Shown here piece after piece: positions 1-5,278 of a stretch of DNA of 11,385 nt; position 1 is the first letter of the stretch; each line of letters begins with the position of its first letter. A model generated the notes under the pieces. That model saw only the letters and a program-made list of their open reading frames with translations. It did no database searches and was not told where the DNA came from. The stretch comes from CAZNPW01 sp964575185 (GTDB lineage: Bacteria > Pseudomonadota > Alphaproteobacteria > Rhodobacterales > Rhodobacteraceae), in assembly GCA_964575185.1 (NCBI GenBank), contig CAZNPW010000076.1, forward strand, positions 1 through 11,385, given 5' to 3'. A program made the translations under genes and the position numbers.

Positions 1-315
1 GACCTGATCTACGAGGGCGGCATCGCCAACATGAACTACTCGATCAGCAACACCGCCGAATACGGCGAATACGTCAGCGGCCCGCGCATCCTGCCCTATG
101 ACGAGACCAAGGCCCGCATGAAGGCCGTCCTGCGCGACATCCAGACCGGCCGCTTCGTCCGCGACTTCATGCAGGAAAACGCCGTCGGCCAGCCGATGTT
201 CAAGGCCACCCGCCGGATCAACGACGAACACCAGATCGAGCGCGTCGGCGAGAAGCTCCGCGCGATGATGCCCTGGATCGGCAAGGGCAGGATGGTCGAC
301 CGCGCGCGGAACTGA
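1..315 (+). CDS. ilvC: Ketol-acid reductoisomerase, C-terminal part (partial, 5' end outside window)
   Basis: This is the last 104 residues of ketol-acid reductoisomerase, the NADPH- and Mg2+-dependent enzyme that isomerises and reduces acetolactate (or acetohydroxybutyrate) in valine, leucine and isoleucine synthesis. The frame is open from base 1 and ends at TGA 313-315. The visible segment starts with DLIYEGGIANMNYSISNTAE, the all-helical C-terminal domain hallmark. It contains the glutamate of the LxxxE metal/substrate site (local residue 5) and the serine of the SISN substrate loop. The tail, ending near MMPWIGKGRMVD, is typical of the short class I enzyme of about 340 residues, so roughly 235 residues lie upstream. 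The gene is followed by a triple palindrome rather than a clear U-tract terminator. Family assignment is firm; only the missing N-terminal NADP domain is unseen. Confidence 0.97.
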   Translation, partial: DLIYEGGIANMNYSISNTAEYGEYVSGPRILPYDETKARMKAVLRDIQTGRFVRDFMQENAVGQPMFKATRRINDEHQIERVGEKLRAMMPWIGKGRMVDRARN

Positions 316-328
316 TCCGCACAGGACA

Positions 329-397
329 GCGGAGTTTTCGAAAACTCCGCGCCGGAGCCTTCGAAGGCTCCGGCACGATGTCTTCGAAGACATCGTG
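329..397. repeat. Three consecutive perfect palindromes, each centred on TTCGAA
   Basis: Three perfect inverted repeats lie end to end: 329-350 (22 bp), 351-374 (24 bp) and 374-397 (24 bp, sharing base 374). Each is centred on TTCGAA (337-342, 360-365, 383-388), so the centres are exactly 23 bp apart. The arms differ from unit to unit (GGAGTTTTC, GCCGGAGCCTTC, CACGATGTCTTC), so these are not simple tandem copies; base pairing is preserved, not the arm sequence. In RNA each would form a strong hairpin with a four-base loop. They sit 14 bases after the ilvC stop and could act as transcript-end or stability hairpins, or as a dispersed intergenic element. No T-run follows, so a classic rho-independent terminator is not shown. 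Confidence 0.8.
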
Positions 398-454
398 TCC
401 CCCACCCCCCGCAGCCGCCCCCCGGCAAGCGCGCGCCGGTCGCGCCGGGGCCGG

Positions 455-483
455 GTGACAGGCCCGCGCCTTCCGCCTAAGAC
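455..483 (+). promoter_or_regulatory. Putative sigma70-type promoter of the protease unit
   Basis: GTGACA (455-460, five of six matches to TTGACA) is followed after exactly 17 bp by TAAGAC (478-483), a weak -10 box. Transcription would begin near base 490, giving a very short leader that just includes the ribosome site of the protease gene. The -10 match is poor, so the call rests mainly on the -35 box and the spacing. Confidence 0.35.
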
Positions 484-493
484 CGGCGGAAGG
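469..493 (+). promoter_or_regulatory. Perfect 9-bp-arm dyad overlapping the protease promoter and Shine-Dalgarno site
   Basis: CCTTCCGCC (469-477) and GGCGGAAGG (485-493) are exact inverted repeats separated by seven bases. The right arm overlaps the Shine-Dalgarno sequence GGAAGGAG (488-495) of the gene starting at 503, and the loop contains the candidate -10 box. Two readings are possible: a DNA operator over the promoter, or an mRNA hairpin hiding the ribosome site if transcription starts further upstream. The sequence shows the dyad; either function is inferred. Confidence 0.55.
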
Positions 494-502
494 AGCCCCG
501 CC

Positions 503-1711
503 ATGACCCACCCCCTGCTCGACGCCCTGCGCCCCCGCCCGACCGGCGGGCTGGTCGTGACCTTCCGCGCCGGCGTCGACCACGCCCGCCAGGCGCGCCG
601 CCTGCACGATCTGCTGGGTAGCGGCGTCGCGTCGCTGTCGGCCACCGCCGAACGCCCCGCCGACGTGCCCGACGACGTGCCGGCGATGCTGCTCGACATG
701 GCCGGCATCGCCATCCTGCCCGACGGGACCGAGGCGCGCGCCCGCGACCGGCTGCGTGCGGCCGACGAGGTCGCCGAGGTGCGGCCCGAGTTCTGGATGT
801 TCGCGCTCGACACCTTCGCCGACAGCGCCGCCGCCACCTGGGGCGTGCAGGCGACCGGGGCCGACCGCGCGCCCTTCACCGGCGCGGGGGTCGGGGTCGC
901 GGTCCTCGACACCGGGCTCGACCTCGGCCACCCCGACTTCGCCGGGCGCGAGATCGTGGCGCAGTCCTTCGTCCCGAACGAACAGGTGCAGGACGTGAAC
1001 GGCCACGGCACCCATTGCGCGGGCACGGCGGCGGGGCCGGGGGCACAGGGCAACACGCCGCGCTACGGCGTCGCCTCCGGGGCGCGGCTCCATGTCGCCA
1101 AGGTCCTGGGCGACAGCGGGGCAGGGCGCGAGCGCGACATCCTGGCGGGCATGCTCTGGGCGATCTCTACCGGCTGCGCGGTCATCTCGATATCGCTCGG
1201 CCGCGCCGTGCGCGACGGCGAAGGCCCATCGCCCGACTACGAACGCATCGGCCGCCTCGCGCTCGACCGCGGGTCGCTGATCGTCGCGGCGGCAGGCAAC
1301 GACTCCTCGCGCCGCTACGGCCACATCGCGCCGGTGGGGGCACCCGCGAACTCGGCCTCGATCATGGCGGTCGGCGCGCTCGACCAGCGCCTCGCGGTGG
1401 CCGAGTTCTCCTCCGGCGGCGTCAACCCGTCGGGGGGTGAGGTCGACCTCGCCGCGCCCGGCGTCGGGATCCTGTCGGCCTACCCGCGCCCCGAGGTCTA
1501 CCGCATCCTGCGCGGCACCTCGATGGCCTGCCCGCATGTCGCGGGCCTCGCGGCACTCTGGGCCGAAAGCGACCCCGCCCTGCGCGGCCAGGCGCTGTGG
1601 GACCGGCTTGTCGCCACCGCCCGCCCCCTCCGCCTGCCACGCCGCGACGCGGGCGCGGGCCTGGCGCAGGCGCCGGGGGCTGGCGCCGACCCTGCCGCGG
1701 CCCTATCCTGA
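503..1711 (+). CDS. Subtilisin-family (S8) serine protease with I9-like propeptide and no signal peptide
   Basis: This is a 402-residue subtilase, a serine endopeptidase. The catalytic triad is visible: Asp136 in VLDTG, His168 in NGHGTH, and Ser340 in GTSMACPHVAG, with the oxyanion Asn266 in AAGND. Residues about 14-105 look like an inhibitor-I9 propeptide (strand, helix, long strand pair, helix, strand), ending just before the catalytic domain at about 110-385. The first 20 residues are not a Sec or Tat signal and no other membrane segment is visible, so the protein is probably cytoplasmic or exported in an unconventional way. The start at 503 is chosen for its strong ribosome site (GGAAGGAG, 488-495); an in-frame ATG at 395 would run through the upstream palindrome region and add an unstructured Arg/Pro-rich stretch. 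A small gene starts 4 bp after the stop and is very likely co-translated. Substrate unknown. Confidence 0.93.
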   Translation: MTHPLLDALRPRPTGGLVVTFRAGVDHARQARRLHDLLGSGVASLSATAERPADVPDDVPAMLLDMAGIAILPDGTEARARDRLRAADEVAEVRPEFWMFALDTFADSAAATWGVQATGADRAPFTGAGVGVAVLDTGLDLGHPDFAGREIVAQSFVPNEQVQDVNGHGTHCAGTAAGPGAQGNTPRYGVASGARLHVAKVLGDSGAGRERDILAGMLWAISTGCAVISISLGRAVRDGEGPSPDYERIGRLALDRGSLIVAAAGNDSSRRYGHIAPVGAPANSASIMAVGALDQRLAVAEFSSGGVNPSGGEVDLAAPGVGILSAYPRPEVYRILRGTSMACPHVAGLAALWAESDPALRGQALWDRLVATARPLRLPRRDAGAGLAQAPGAGADPAAALS

Positions 1712-1715
1712 CGCC

Positions 1716-1949
1716 ATGGCCCGGATCGCCATCAAGGTCATCGTCGCGGCGACGCACCGGACCGACGCGGTCGGCACGTCGCTGACCCGCATGGGGATGA
1801 CGGTCGAGACGACCTTGCCCGAGATCGGCGTCATCTTCGGCCATGGCGAGGAAAGCCTCTTGCCCCGCCTGTCCGCCGCCGACGGCGTCGACCGGGCGGT
1901 GGCCGAAGGGCGGATCGACCTGCCGCCCCCTGGCGACCTGCCGCAATGA
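1716..1949 (+). CDS. Small protein resembling a stand-alone I9 propeptide/protease inhibitor
   Basis: This 77-residue protein starts 4 bp after the protease stop. It has no evident ribosome site of its own, so translational coupling is likely. The residue pattern suggests strand (IAIKVIVAA, 4-12), helix (about 14-28), two strands (ETTLPEIGVIFG, 31-42), helix (about 45-56) and a final strand (DRAVAEGRIDL, 59-69). This is the beta-alpha-beta-beta-alpha-beta order of the subtilisin propeptide/I9 inhibitor fold. Its RLSAADGV (51-58) resembles RLRAADEV at the end of the propeptide-like region of the protease next door. Known families include stand-alone I9 inhibitors such as yeast Pbi2 and fungal POIA1. 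From context I infer a trans-acting inhibitor or folding helper of the adjacent subtilase. The gene itself is well supported by position and frame; the function is a hypothesis, and another ferredoxin-like small domain is the main alternative. Confidence 0.72.
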   Translation: MARIAIKVIVAATHRTDAVGTSLTRMGMTVETTLPEIGVIFGHGEESLLPRLSAADGVDRAVAEGRIDLPPPGDLPQ

Positions 1950-1957
1950 CCGATTCG

Positions 1958-1978
1958 CGGGGCCTGGTTAACGCCCCG
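1958..1978 (+). terminator. Weak hairpin after the protease unit
   Basis: CGGGGC (1958-1963) and GCCCCG (1973-1978) form a six-pair stem with a nine-base loop, starting nine bases after the small protein's stop. No T-run follows, so termination is only possible, not shown. Confidence 0.25.
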
Positions 1979-1992
1979 TCCGGCCCCCGCAG

Positions 1993-2036
1993 CGGAAGAC
2001 GCCCGGAAGACGTTCGGAAGACGCGCGGAAGACATC
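1993..2036. repeat. Four exact-period 11-bp tandem repeats (CGGAAGACGNN)
   Basis: CGGAAGAC begins at 1993, 2004, 2015 and 2026, so the period is exactly 11 bp over four copies. Three of the four continue as CGGAAGACG; the last reads CGGAAGACATC. They lie between the convergent ends of the small protease-associated gene and the DAHP synthase gene. One copy per helical turn would put all copies on the same face of DNA, as in protein-binding iterons, but slipped-strand expansion would look the same. No coding role is evident. Confidence 0.8.
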
Positions 2037-2040
2037 GGCA

Positions 2041-2060
2041 AACCGGAAAAAACCCCGGTT
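2041..2060 (-). terminator. Possible weak terminator hairpin of the DAHP synthase gene
   Basis: AACCGG (2041-2046) pairs with CCGGTT (2055-2060) around an eight-base loop, 23 bases past the minus-strand stop. On the minus strand the six-T run falls in the loop rather than after the stem, so this is a poor match to the classic form. Confidence 0.25.
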
Positions 2061-2083
2061 AATCCTGCGTCTCGTGCGGCCCC

Positions 2084-3454
2084 TTAAAGCGCCACCCGCC
2101 GCTCGCCCACGCGCGCCGCCGTCAGCTCCTCGGCCACCAGGAAGGCGAGTTCCAGCGACTGGCTCGCGTTCAGCCGGGGGTCGCAGGCGGTGTGGTAGCG
2201 CGAGGAGAGATCCTCGTCCGTCACCGCCCGCAGCCCCCCGGTGCATTCGGTCACGTCCTGCCCCGTCATCTCGAAATGCACCCCCCCGGGCACCGTGCCT
2301 TCGGCCTTGTGGACCCCGAAGAACTCGCGCACCTCGCGCAACACGCTGTCGAAAGGCCTTGTCTTGTAACCACTTGCGGCCTTGATCGTGTTGCCGTGCA
2401 TGGGGTCGCAGGACCACACGACCGCCGCCCCCTCCTCGCGCACCGTGCGGATCAGCCGCGGCAGATGCTCGCCCACGCGGCCCGCGCCGAACCGCGCGAT
2501 CAGCGTCAGCCGGCCCGGCTCGTTGCCCGGATTGAGCTTCGCCATCAGCAGCTTGAGGTCCTCCGCCGTCGTCGTCGGCCCGCATTTCAGCCCGATGGGG
2601 TTCTGCACGCCCCGGCAGAACTCCACATGCGCGCCGTCGGGTTGCCGCGTCCGGTCGCCGATCCACAGCATGTGCCCCGACCCCGCCACCGGCATACCAG
2701 TAATGGAGTCGATCCGGCAGAGCGCCTCCTCGTATTCCAGCAGCAGCGCCTCGTGGCTGGTGTAGAAATCCACCGTCGCCAGATCATGCGCGCTCTCCGC
2801 GTTCACGCCGGCCGCGTTCATGAAATCGAGCGCATCCGAGATGCGGTTCGACAGCTCCCGGTAGCGGTCGGCCTTGTCGTGTTCCGCAAAACCTAGCGTC
2901 CAGGAATGCACCCGGTGGATGTCGGCGTAGCCGCCGGTGCTGAACGCGCGCAAGAGGTTCAGGCTCGCCGCGGCCTGGGTGTAGGCCTGCAGCATCCGGG
3001 CGGGGTCGGGCCTGCGGCTGGCTTCGTCGAAGTCGAAGCCGTTGATGATGTCACCGCGGTAGGAGGGCAGCTCCACGCCCCCCACGACCTCGGTCGCGGC
3101 CGAGCGGGGCTTGGCGAACTGCCCCGCCATCCGGCCCACCTTGATGACTGGCACCTTCGCCGCATAGGTCAGCACCACGGCCATCTGGAGCATCACGCGG
3201 AAGGTGTCGCGGATGTTGTCGGCGCTGAACTCGGCGAAGCTCTCGGCGCAGTCGCCGCCCTGCAGCAGGAACGCCTTTCCTTCGGCGGCGAGGGCCAGCT
3301 GCTTCTTCAGCTTCCGCGCCTCGCCCGCGAAGACGAGCGGGGGGTATTTGGCCAGCTGCGCCTCGACCGCCTGCAGGGCCGCGGCATCGGGATAGTCGGG
3401 CATCTGCACCCGCCCCTTGGCGCGCCAGTCCGACTTGCTCCAGCCCTTGGTCAT
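2084..3454 (-). CDS. aroG: Class II 3-deoxy-D-arabino-heptulosonate-7-phosphate (DAHP) synthase
   Basis: This 456-residue enzyme condenses phosphoenolpyruvate and erythrose 4-phosphate to DAHP, the first step of the shikimate pathway for aromatic amino acids. It is of the plant/Mycobacterium class II type: QGGDCAES with the metal-binding Cys69, KVGRMAGQFAKPRS (105-118), the NPIGLKCGP loop, DPMHGNT with a metal-ligand histidine, and GGVHFEMTGQDVTEC near the C-terminus. Length matches the family (about 450-470). The start at 3454 is supported by an upstream GGGAGA ribosome site and a good promoter; the frame stays open far upstream but would run antisense through the neighbouring regulator. It is transcribed divergently from the GlxA-type regulator. 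The symbol aroG follows mycobacterial usage; this family is also labelled aroF or aroH in other annotations. Confidence 0.96.
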   Translation of the reverse strand: MTKGWSKSDWRAKGRVQMPDYPDAAALQAVEAQLAKYPPLVFAGEARKLKKQLALAAEGKAFLLQGGDCAESFAEFSADNIRDTFRVMLQMAVVLTYAAKVPVIKVGRMAGQFAKPRSAATEVVGGVELPSYRGDIINGFDFDEASRRPDPARMLQAYTQAAASLNLLRAFSTGGYADIHRVHSWTLGFAEHDKADRYRELSNRISDALDFMNAAGVNAESAHDLATVDFYTSHEALLLEYEEALCRIDSITGMPVAGSGHMLWIGDRTRQPDGAHVEFCRGVQNPIGLKCGPTTTAEDLKLLMAKLNPGNEPGRLTLIARFGAGRVGEHLPRLIRTVREEGAAVVWSCDPMHGNTIKAASGYKTRPFDSVLREVREFFGVHKAEGTVPGGVHFEMTGQDVTECTGGLRAVTDEDLSSRYHTACDPRLNASQSLELAFLVAEELTAARVGERRVAL

Positions 3455-3482
3455 GGCCGTCTCCCTGCTTTCGTCGCGCGGG

Positions 3483-3511
3483 CTTATAGGCGGGCCGGGC
3501 ACAGGGTGCAA
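3483..3511 (-). promoter_or_regulatory. Sigma70-type promoter of the DAHP synthase gene
   Basis: On the minus strand TTGCAC (plus 3506-3511) is separated by exactly 17 bp from TATAAG (plus 3483-3488). Transcription would begin near 3476 and give a leader of about 22 bases carrying the ribosome site. Both the AT-rich -10 in a GC-rich background and the optimal spacing support it. Confidence 0.55.
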
Positions 3512-3610
3512 CGCGGGCGTTCGGCGCGGCACGAGCGACCGGAGCGGCCCTTGCGGGCGGCGCGTTTCGGTGCAGTATGGGCCCGGAACCGACACAGCCA
3601 GGTCGCAATC

Positions 3611-4630
3611 ATGCAGATGCAGCCCGTCCGCGCCGCGAGCCAGCCGCAGGGGGACCGGCCCCGGCGCTTCGTGTTCCTGCTGCTCGACCGCTTCACCATG
3701 ATCAACTTCGCCGGCGCGATCGAGCCCCTGCGGCTGGTCAACCATGTCCTCGGCCGCGAGGCCTATGCCTGGGTGCTGGCGGGCGAGGGCGGGGGGGAGA
3801 AGACCTGCTCCAACGGCGTGACCTTCCGGCTCGACATGGGGCTGGACGAGGTCGACCACCACGACACCATCCTCGTCTGCGGCGGGGTCGACATCCAGCA
3901 CGCGGCGACGCGCGGCGTCATCGGCTGGCTCCGGCGCGAGGCGCGGCGCGGGGTGACGATCGGCGGCCTCTGCACCGGGGCGCTGGCGCTGGCGCGGGCC
4001 GGGCTTCTGGACGGCCGCCGCGCGACGATCCATTGGGAGAACCACGACGGCTTTGCCGAGGAGTTTCCCGAGGTCAACCTGTCGAAATCGGTCTACGTGA
4101 TGGACGGCAACCGCTGGTCGACCGCGGGCGGGATCAGCAGCATCGACATGATGCTGAAGATCATCGCCCAGGACCACGGCGAGGACATCGCGGCCGAGGT
4201 CGCCGACCAGATGATCTACGCCACGATCCGCACCGACCAGGACACCCAGCGCCTGTCGGTGCCGACGCGCATCGGCGTGCGGCACCCCAAGCTCTCGCAG
4301 GTCATCCACATGATGGAGGCCAACATCGAGGACCCGATGTCCCCCGCCGACCTGGCCGAGGACGTCGGCATGTCGACCCGCCAGCTCGAACGCCTGTTCG
4401 CGCGCTACCTCAGCCGCTCGCCGAAACGCTACTACATGGAACTGCGCCTGCAGAAGGCGCGCAACCTGCTTCTGCAGACCGACATGAGCGTGATCAACGT
4501 GGCGCTCGCCTGCGGCTTCGCGAGCCCGTCGCATTTCAGCAAGTGCTACCGCGCGCATTACAAGACGACGCCCTACCGCGAGCGGGGGACGCAAGGCGCG
4601 GGGGCGATGGCGGGGAGGCTATCGATCTAG
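3611..4630 (+). CDS. GlxA-family transcriptional regulator (DJ-1/PfpI-like domain plus AraC-type HTH)
   Basis: This 339-residue protein has an N-terminal class I glutamine-amidotransferase/DJ-1-like sensor domain (about 18-190). The domain includes the nucleophile-elbow GGLCTGALALA with Cys121, followed by ATIHWENHDGFAEEFP. A C-terminal AraC/XylS DNA-binding domain (about 224-335) has two helix-turn-helix units, LAEDVGMSTRQLERLF and VALACGFASPSHFSKCYRAH. This architecture is that of GlxA, GbdR, CdhR and ArgR-like regulators, which often sense small nitrogenous compounds such as betaine, carnitine or arginine; the ligand here cannot be read from sequence. The start is ATG 3611, or two codons later at 3617; no strong ribosome site is visible. 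A longer reading frame from 2906 is rejected because it lies antisense to DAHP synthase. Whether it controls the divergent neighbour is not known. Confidence 0.93.
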   Translation: MQMQPVRAASQPQGDRPRRFVFLLLDRFTMINFAGAIEPLRLVNHVLGREAYAWVLAGEGGGEKTCSNGVTFRLDMGLDEVDHHDTILVCGGVDIQHAATRGVIGWLRREARRGVTIGGLCTGALALARAGLLDGRRATIHWENHDGFAEEFPEVNLSKSVYVMDGNRWSTAGGISSIDMMLKIIAQDHGEDIAAEVADQMIYATIRTDQDTQRLSVPTRIGVRHPKLSQVIHMMEANIEDPMSPADLAEDVGMSTRQLERLFARYLSRSPKRYYMELRLQKARNLLLQTDMSVINVALACGFASPSHFSKCYRAHYKTTPYRERGTQGAGAMAGRLSI

Positions 4631-4657
4631 CGGTTCTCGCAGCCTGCGCGCAGCCCG

Positions 4658-4697
4658 GCCGTCGCGCGCAGCGCGCGTCGGCCTTCTTCGGCGAAGG
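4658..4697. terminator. Two adjacent hairpins between convergent genes, possible bidirectional terminator
   Basis: Bases 4658-4682 form a near-perfect GC-rich inverted repeat (GCCG, one T-T mismatch, then CGCGCG against CGCGCG around a three-base loop). It is followed by CCTTC (4682-4686) pairing with GAAGG (4693-4697) around TTCGGC. They fill the 69-base gap between the regulator stop and the yqeY stop. Position between two 3' ends suggests transcript ending in both directions; there is no T-run. Confidence 0.4.
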
Positions 4698-4699
4698 GC

Positions 4700-5155
4700 T
4701 CAGGCCAGCCGCGCCTTCACCATCGGCCCCACCGCGCCGAAGTCCATCTGGCCGGTGTAGCGCGCCTTCAGTTCGGCCATGACCCGGCCCATGTCGCGGA
4801 TGCCGGCCGCGCCGACCGATGCGATGGCGGCGGCGATCGCGGCCTCCACCTCGGCGGCGTCGAGCTGGCGGGGCAGGAAGTCCTCGATCACCCTGATCTC
4901 GGCCAGTTCCTTCGCGGCAAGCTCCAGCCGCCCGCCTTCCTCGTAGGCGCGGGCGCTTTCCTGCCGCTGCTTGACCAGCTTGCCCATGATCGCGGTGATC
5001 TCGGCATCGCCGACCTCGGCCCCGCCGTCGCCGCGGGCGGCGATCTCGCGGTCCTTGATCGCGGCGTTGACCAGCCGCAGCGTCGAGGTGCGGTCGGCGT
5101 CGCGGGCCTTCATCGACTCCTTCAGGGCGGTCTGCAGGCGGTCGCGCAGGGACAT
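4700..5155 (-). CDS. yqeY: GatB/YqeY domain-containing protein
   Basis: This 151-residue protein matches the YqeY family. It begins MSLRDRLQTALKESMKARD, then STLRLVNAAIKDREI, KLVKQRQESARAYEEGGR, IEDFLPRQLDAAEVEAAIAA, and a GRVMAELKARYTGQMDF tail. The fold is related to the helical tail domain of the GatB subunit of Asp/Glu-tRNA amidotransferase, which binds tRNA. The free-standing protein has no settled role, though a link to tRNA or translation is commonly assumed. Length is normal (about 150). The start at 5155 has an AAAGG ribosome site and a promoter upstream. The reading frame remains open to 6907, but that extension is antisense to carA. The divergent arrangement with carA recurs in alphaproteobacteria, to my knowledge. 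Confidence 0.93.
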   Translation of the reverse strand: MSLRDRLQTALKESMKARDADRTSTLRLVNAAIKDREIAARGDGGAEVGDAEITAIMGKLVKQRQESARAYEEGGRLELAAKELAEIRVIEDFLPRQLDAAEVEAAIAAAIASVGAAGIRDMGRVMAELKARYTGQMDFGAVGPMVKARLA

Positions 5156-5181
5156 CGGGGGCACCTTTCGATTGCCCGGGC

Positions 5182-5210
5182 GATATAGGGCGGCGGGGCG
5201 CAAAGCACAA
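5182..5210 (-). promoter_or_regulatory. Putative sigma70-type promoter of yqeY
   Basis: On the minus strand TTGTGC (plus 5205-5210) lies exactly 17 bp from TATATC (plus 5182-5187). The -35 keeps only the TTG core, the same core as at the DAHP synthase promoter. The predicted leader is about 20 bases and contains AAAGG. Confidence 0.45.
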
Positions 5211-5222
5211 ACGCCGCCTGCC

Positions 5223-5251
5223 TTGACCCCCCGCGCGCGCGGGCTTAGGGA
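5223..5251 (+). promoter_or_regulatory. Putative sigma70-type promoter of carA
   Basis: TTGACC (5223-5228) matches five of six bases of the -35 consensus. With 17 bp spacing the -10 is TAGGGA (5246-5251), which is weak; TTAGGG with 16 bp is an alternative. It lies 12 bp from, and back to back with, the yqeY -35 box. carA has its ribosome site GAAAGGA at 5266-5272. Confidence 0.4.
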
Positions 5252-5278
5252 ACCGCGACCGGCCCGAAAGGACAGCCC

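Noticed and set aside
395..502. An earlier start for the protease at 395.
   Set aside because: It begins inside the third palindrome, has no ribosome site, and adds 36 Arg/Pro/Ser-rich residues unlike a signal peptide; 503 has GGAAGGAG.
218..1537. A 439-codon open frame antisense to the protease.
   Set aside because: No recognisable family and shadow-like composition; the plus strand encodes an intact subtilase with all catalytic motifs.
1993..2036. The 11-bp repeats as a CRISPR array.
   Set aside because: Units are far too short and have only two to three variable bases between them; no cas genes are present.
2906..3610. A 235-codon in-frame N-terminal extension of the GlxA-type regulator.
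   Set aside because: It runs antisense through the DAHP synthase gene, and the conserved regulator sequence begins shortly after the ATG at 3611. Long open frames on the opposite strand are common at this GC content.
3455..4594. A long upstream extension of the DAHP synthase frame on the minus strand.
   Set aside because: It is antisense to the regulator, and the enzyme starts at 3454 with a ribosome site and promoter just before it.
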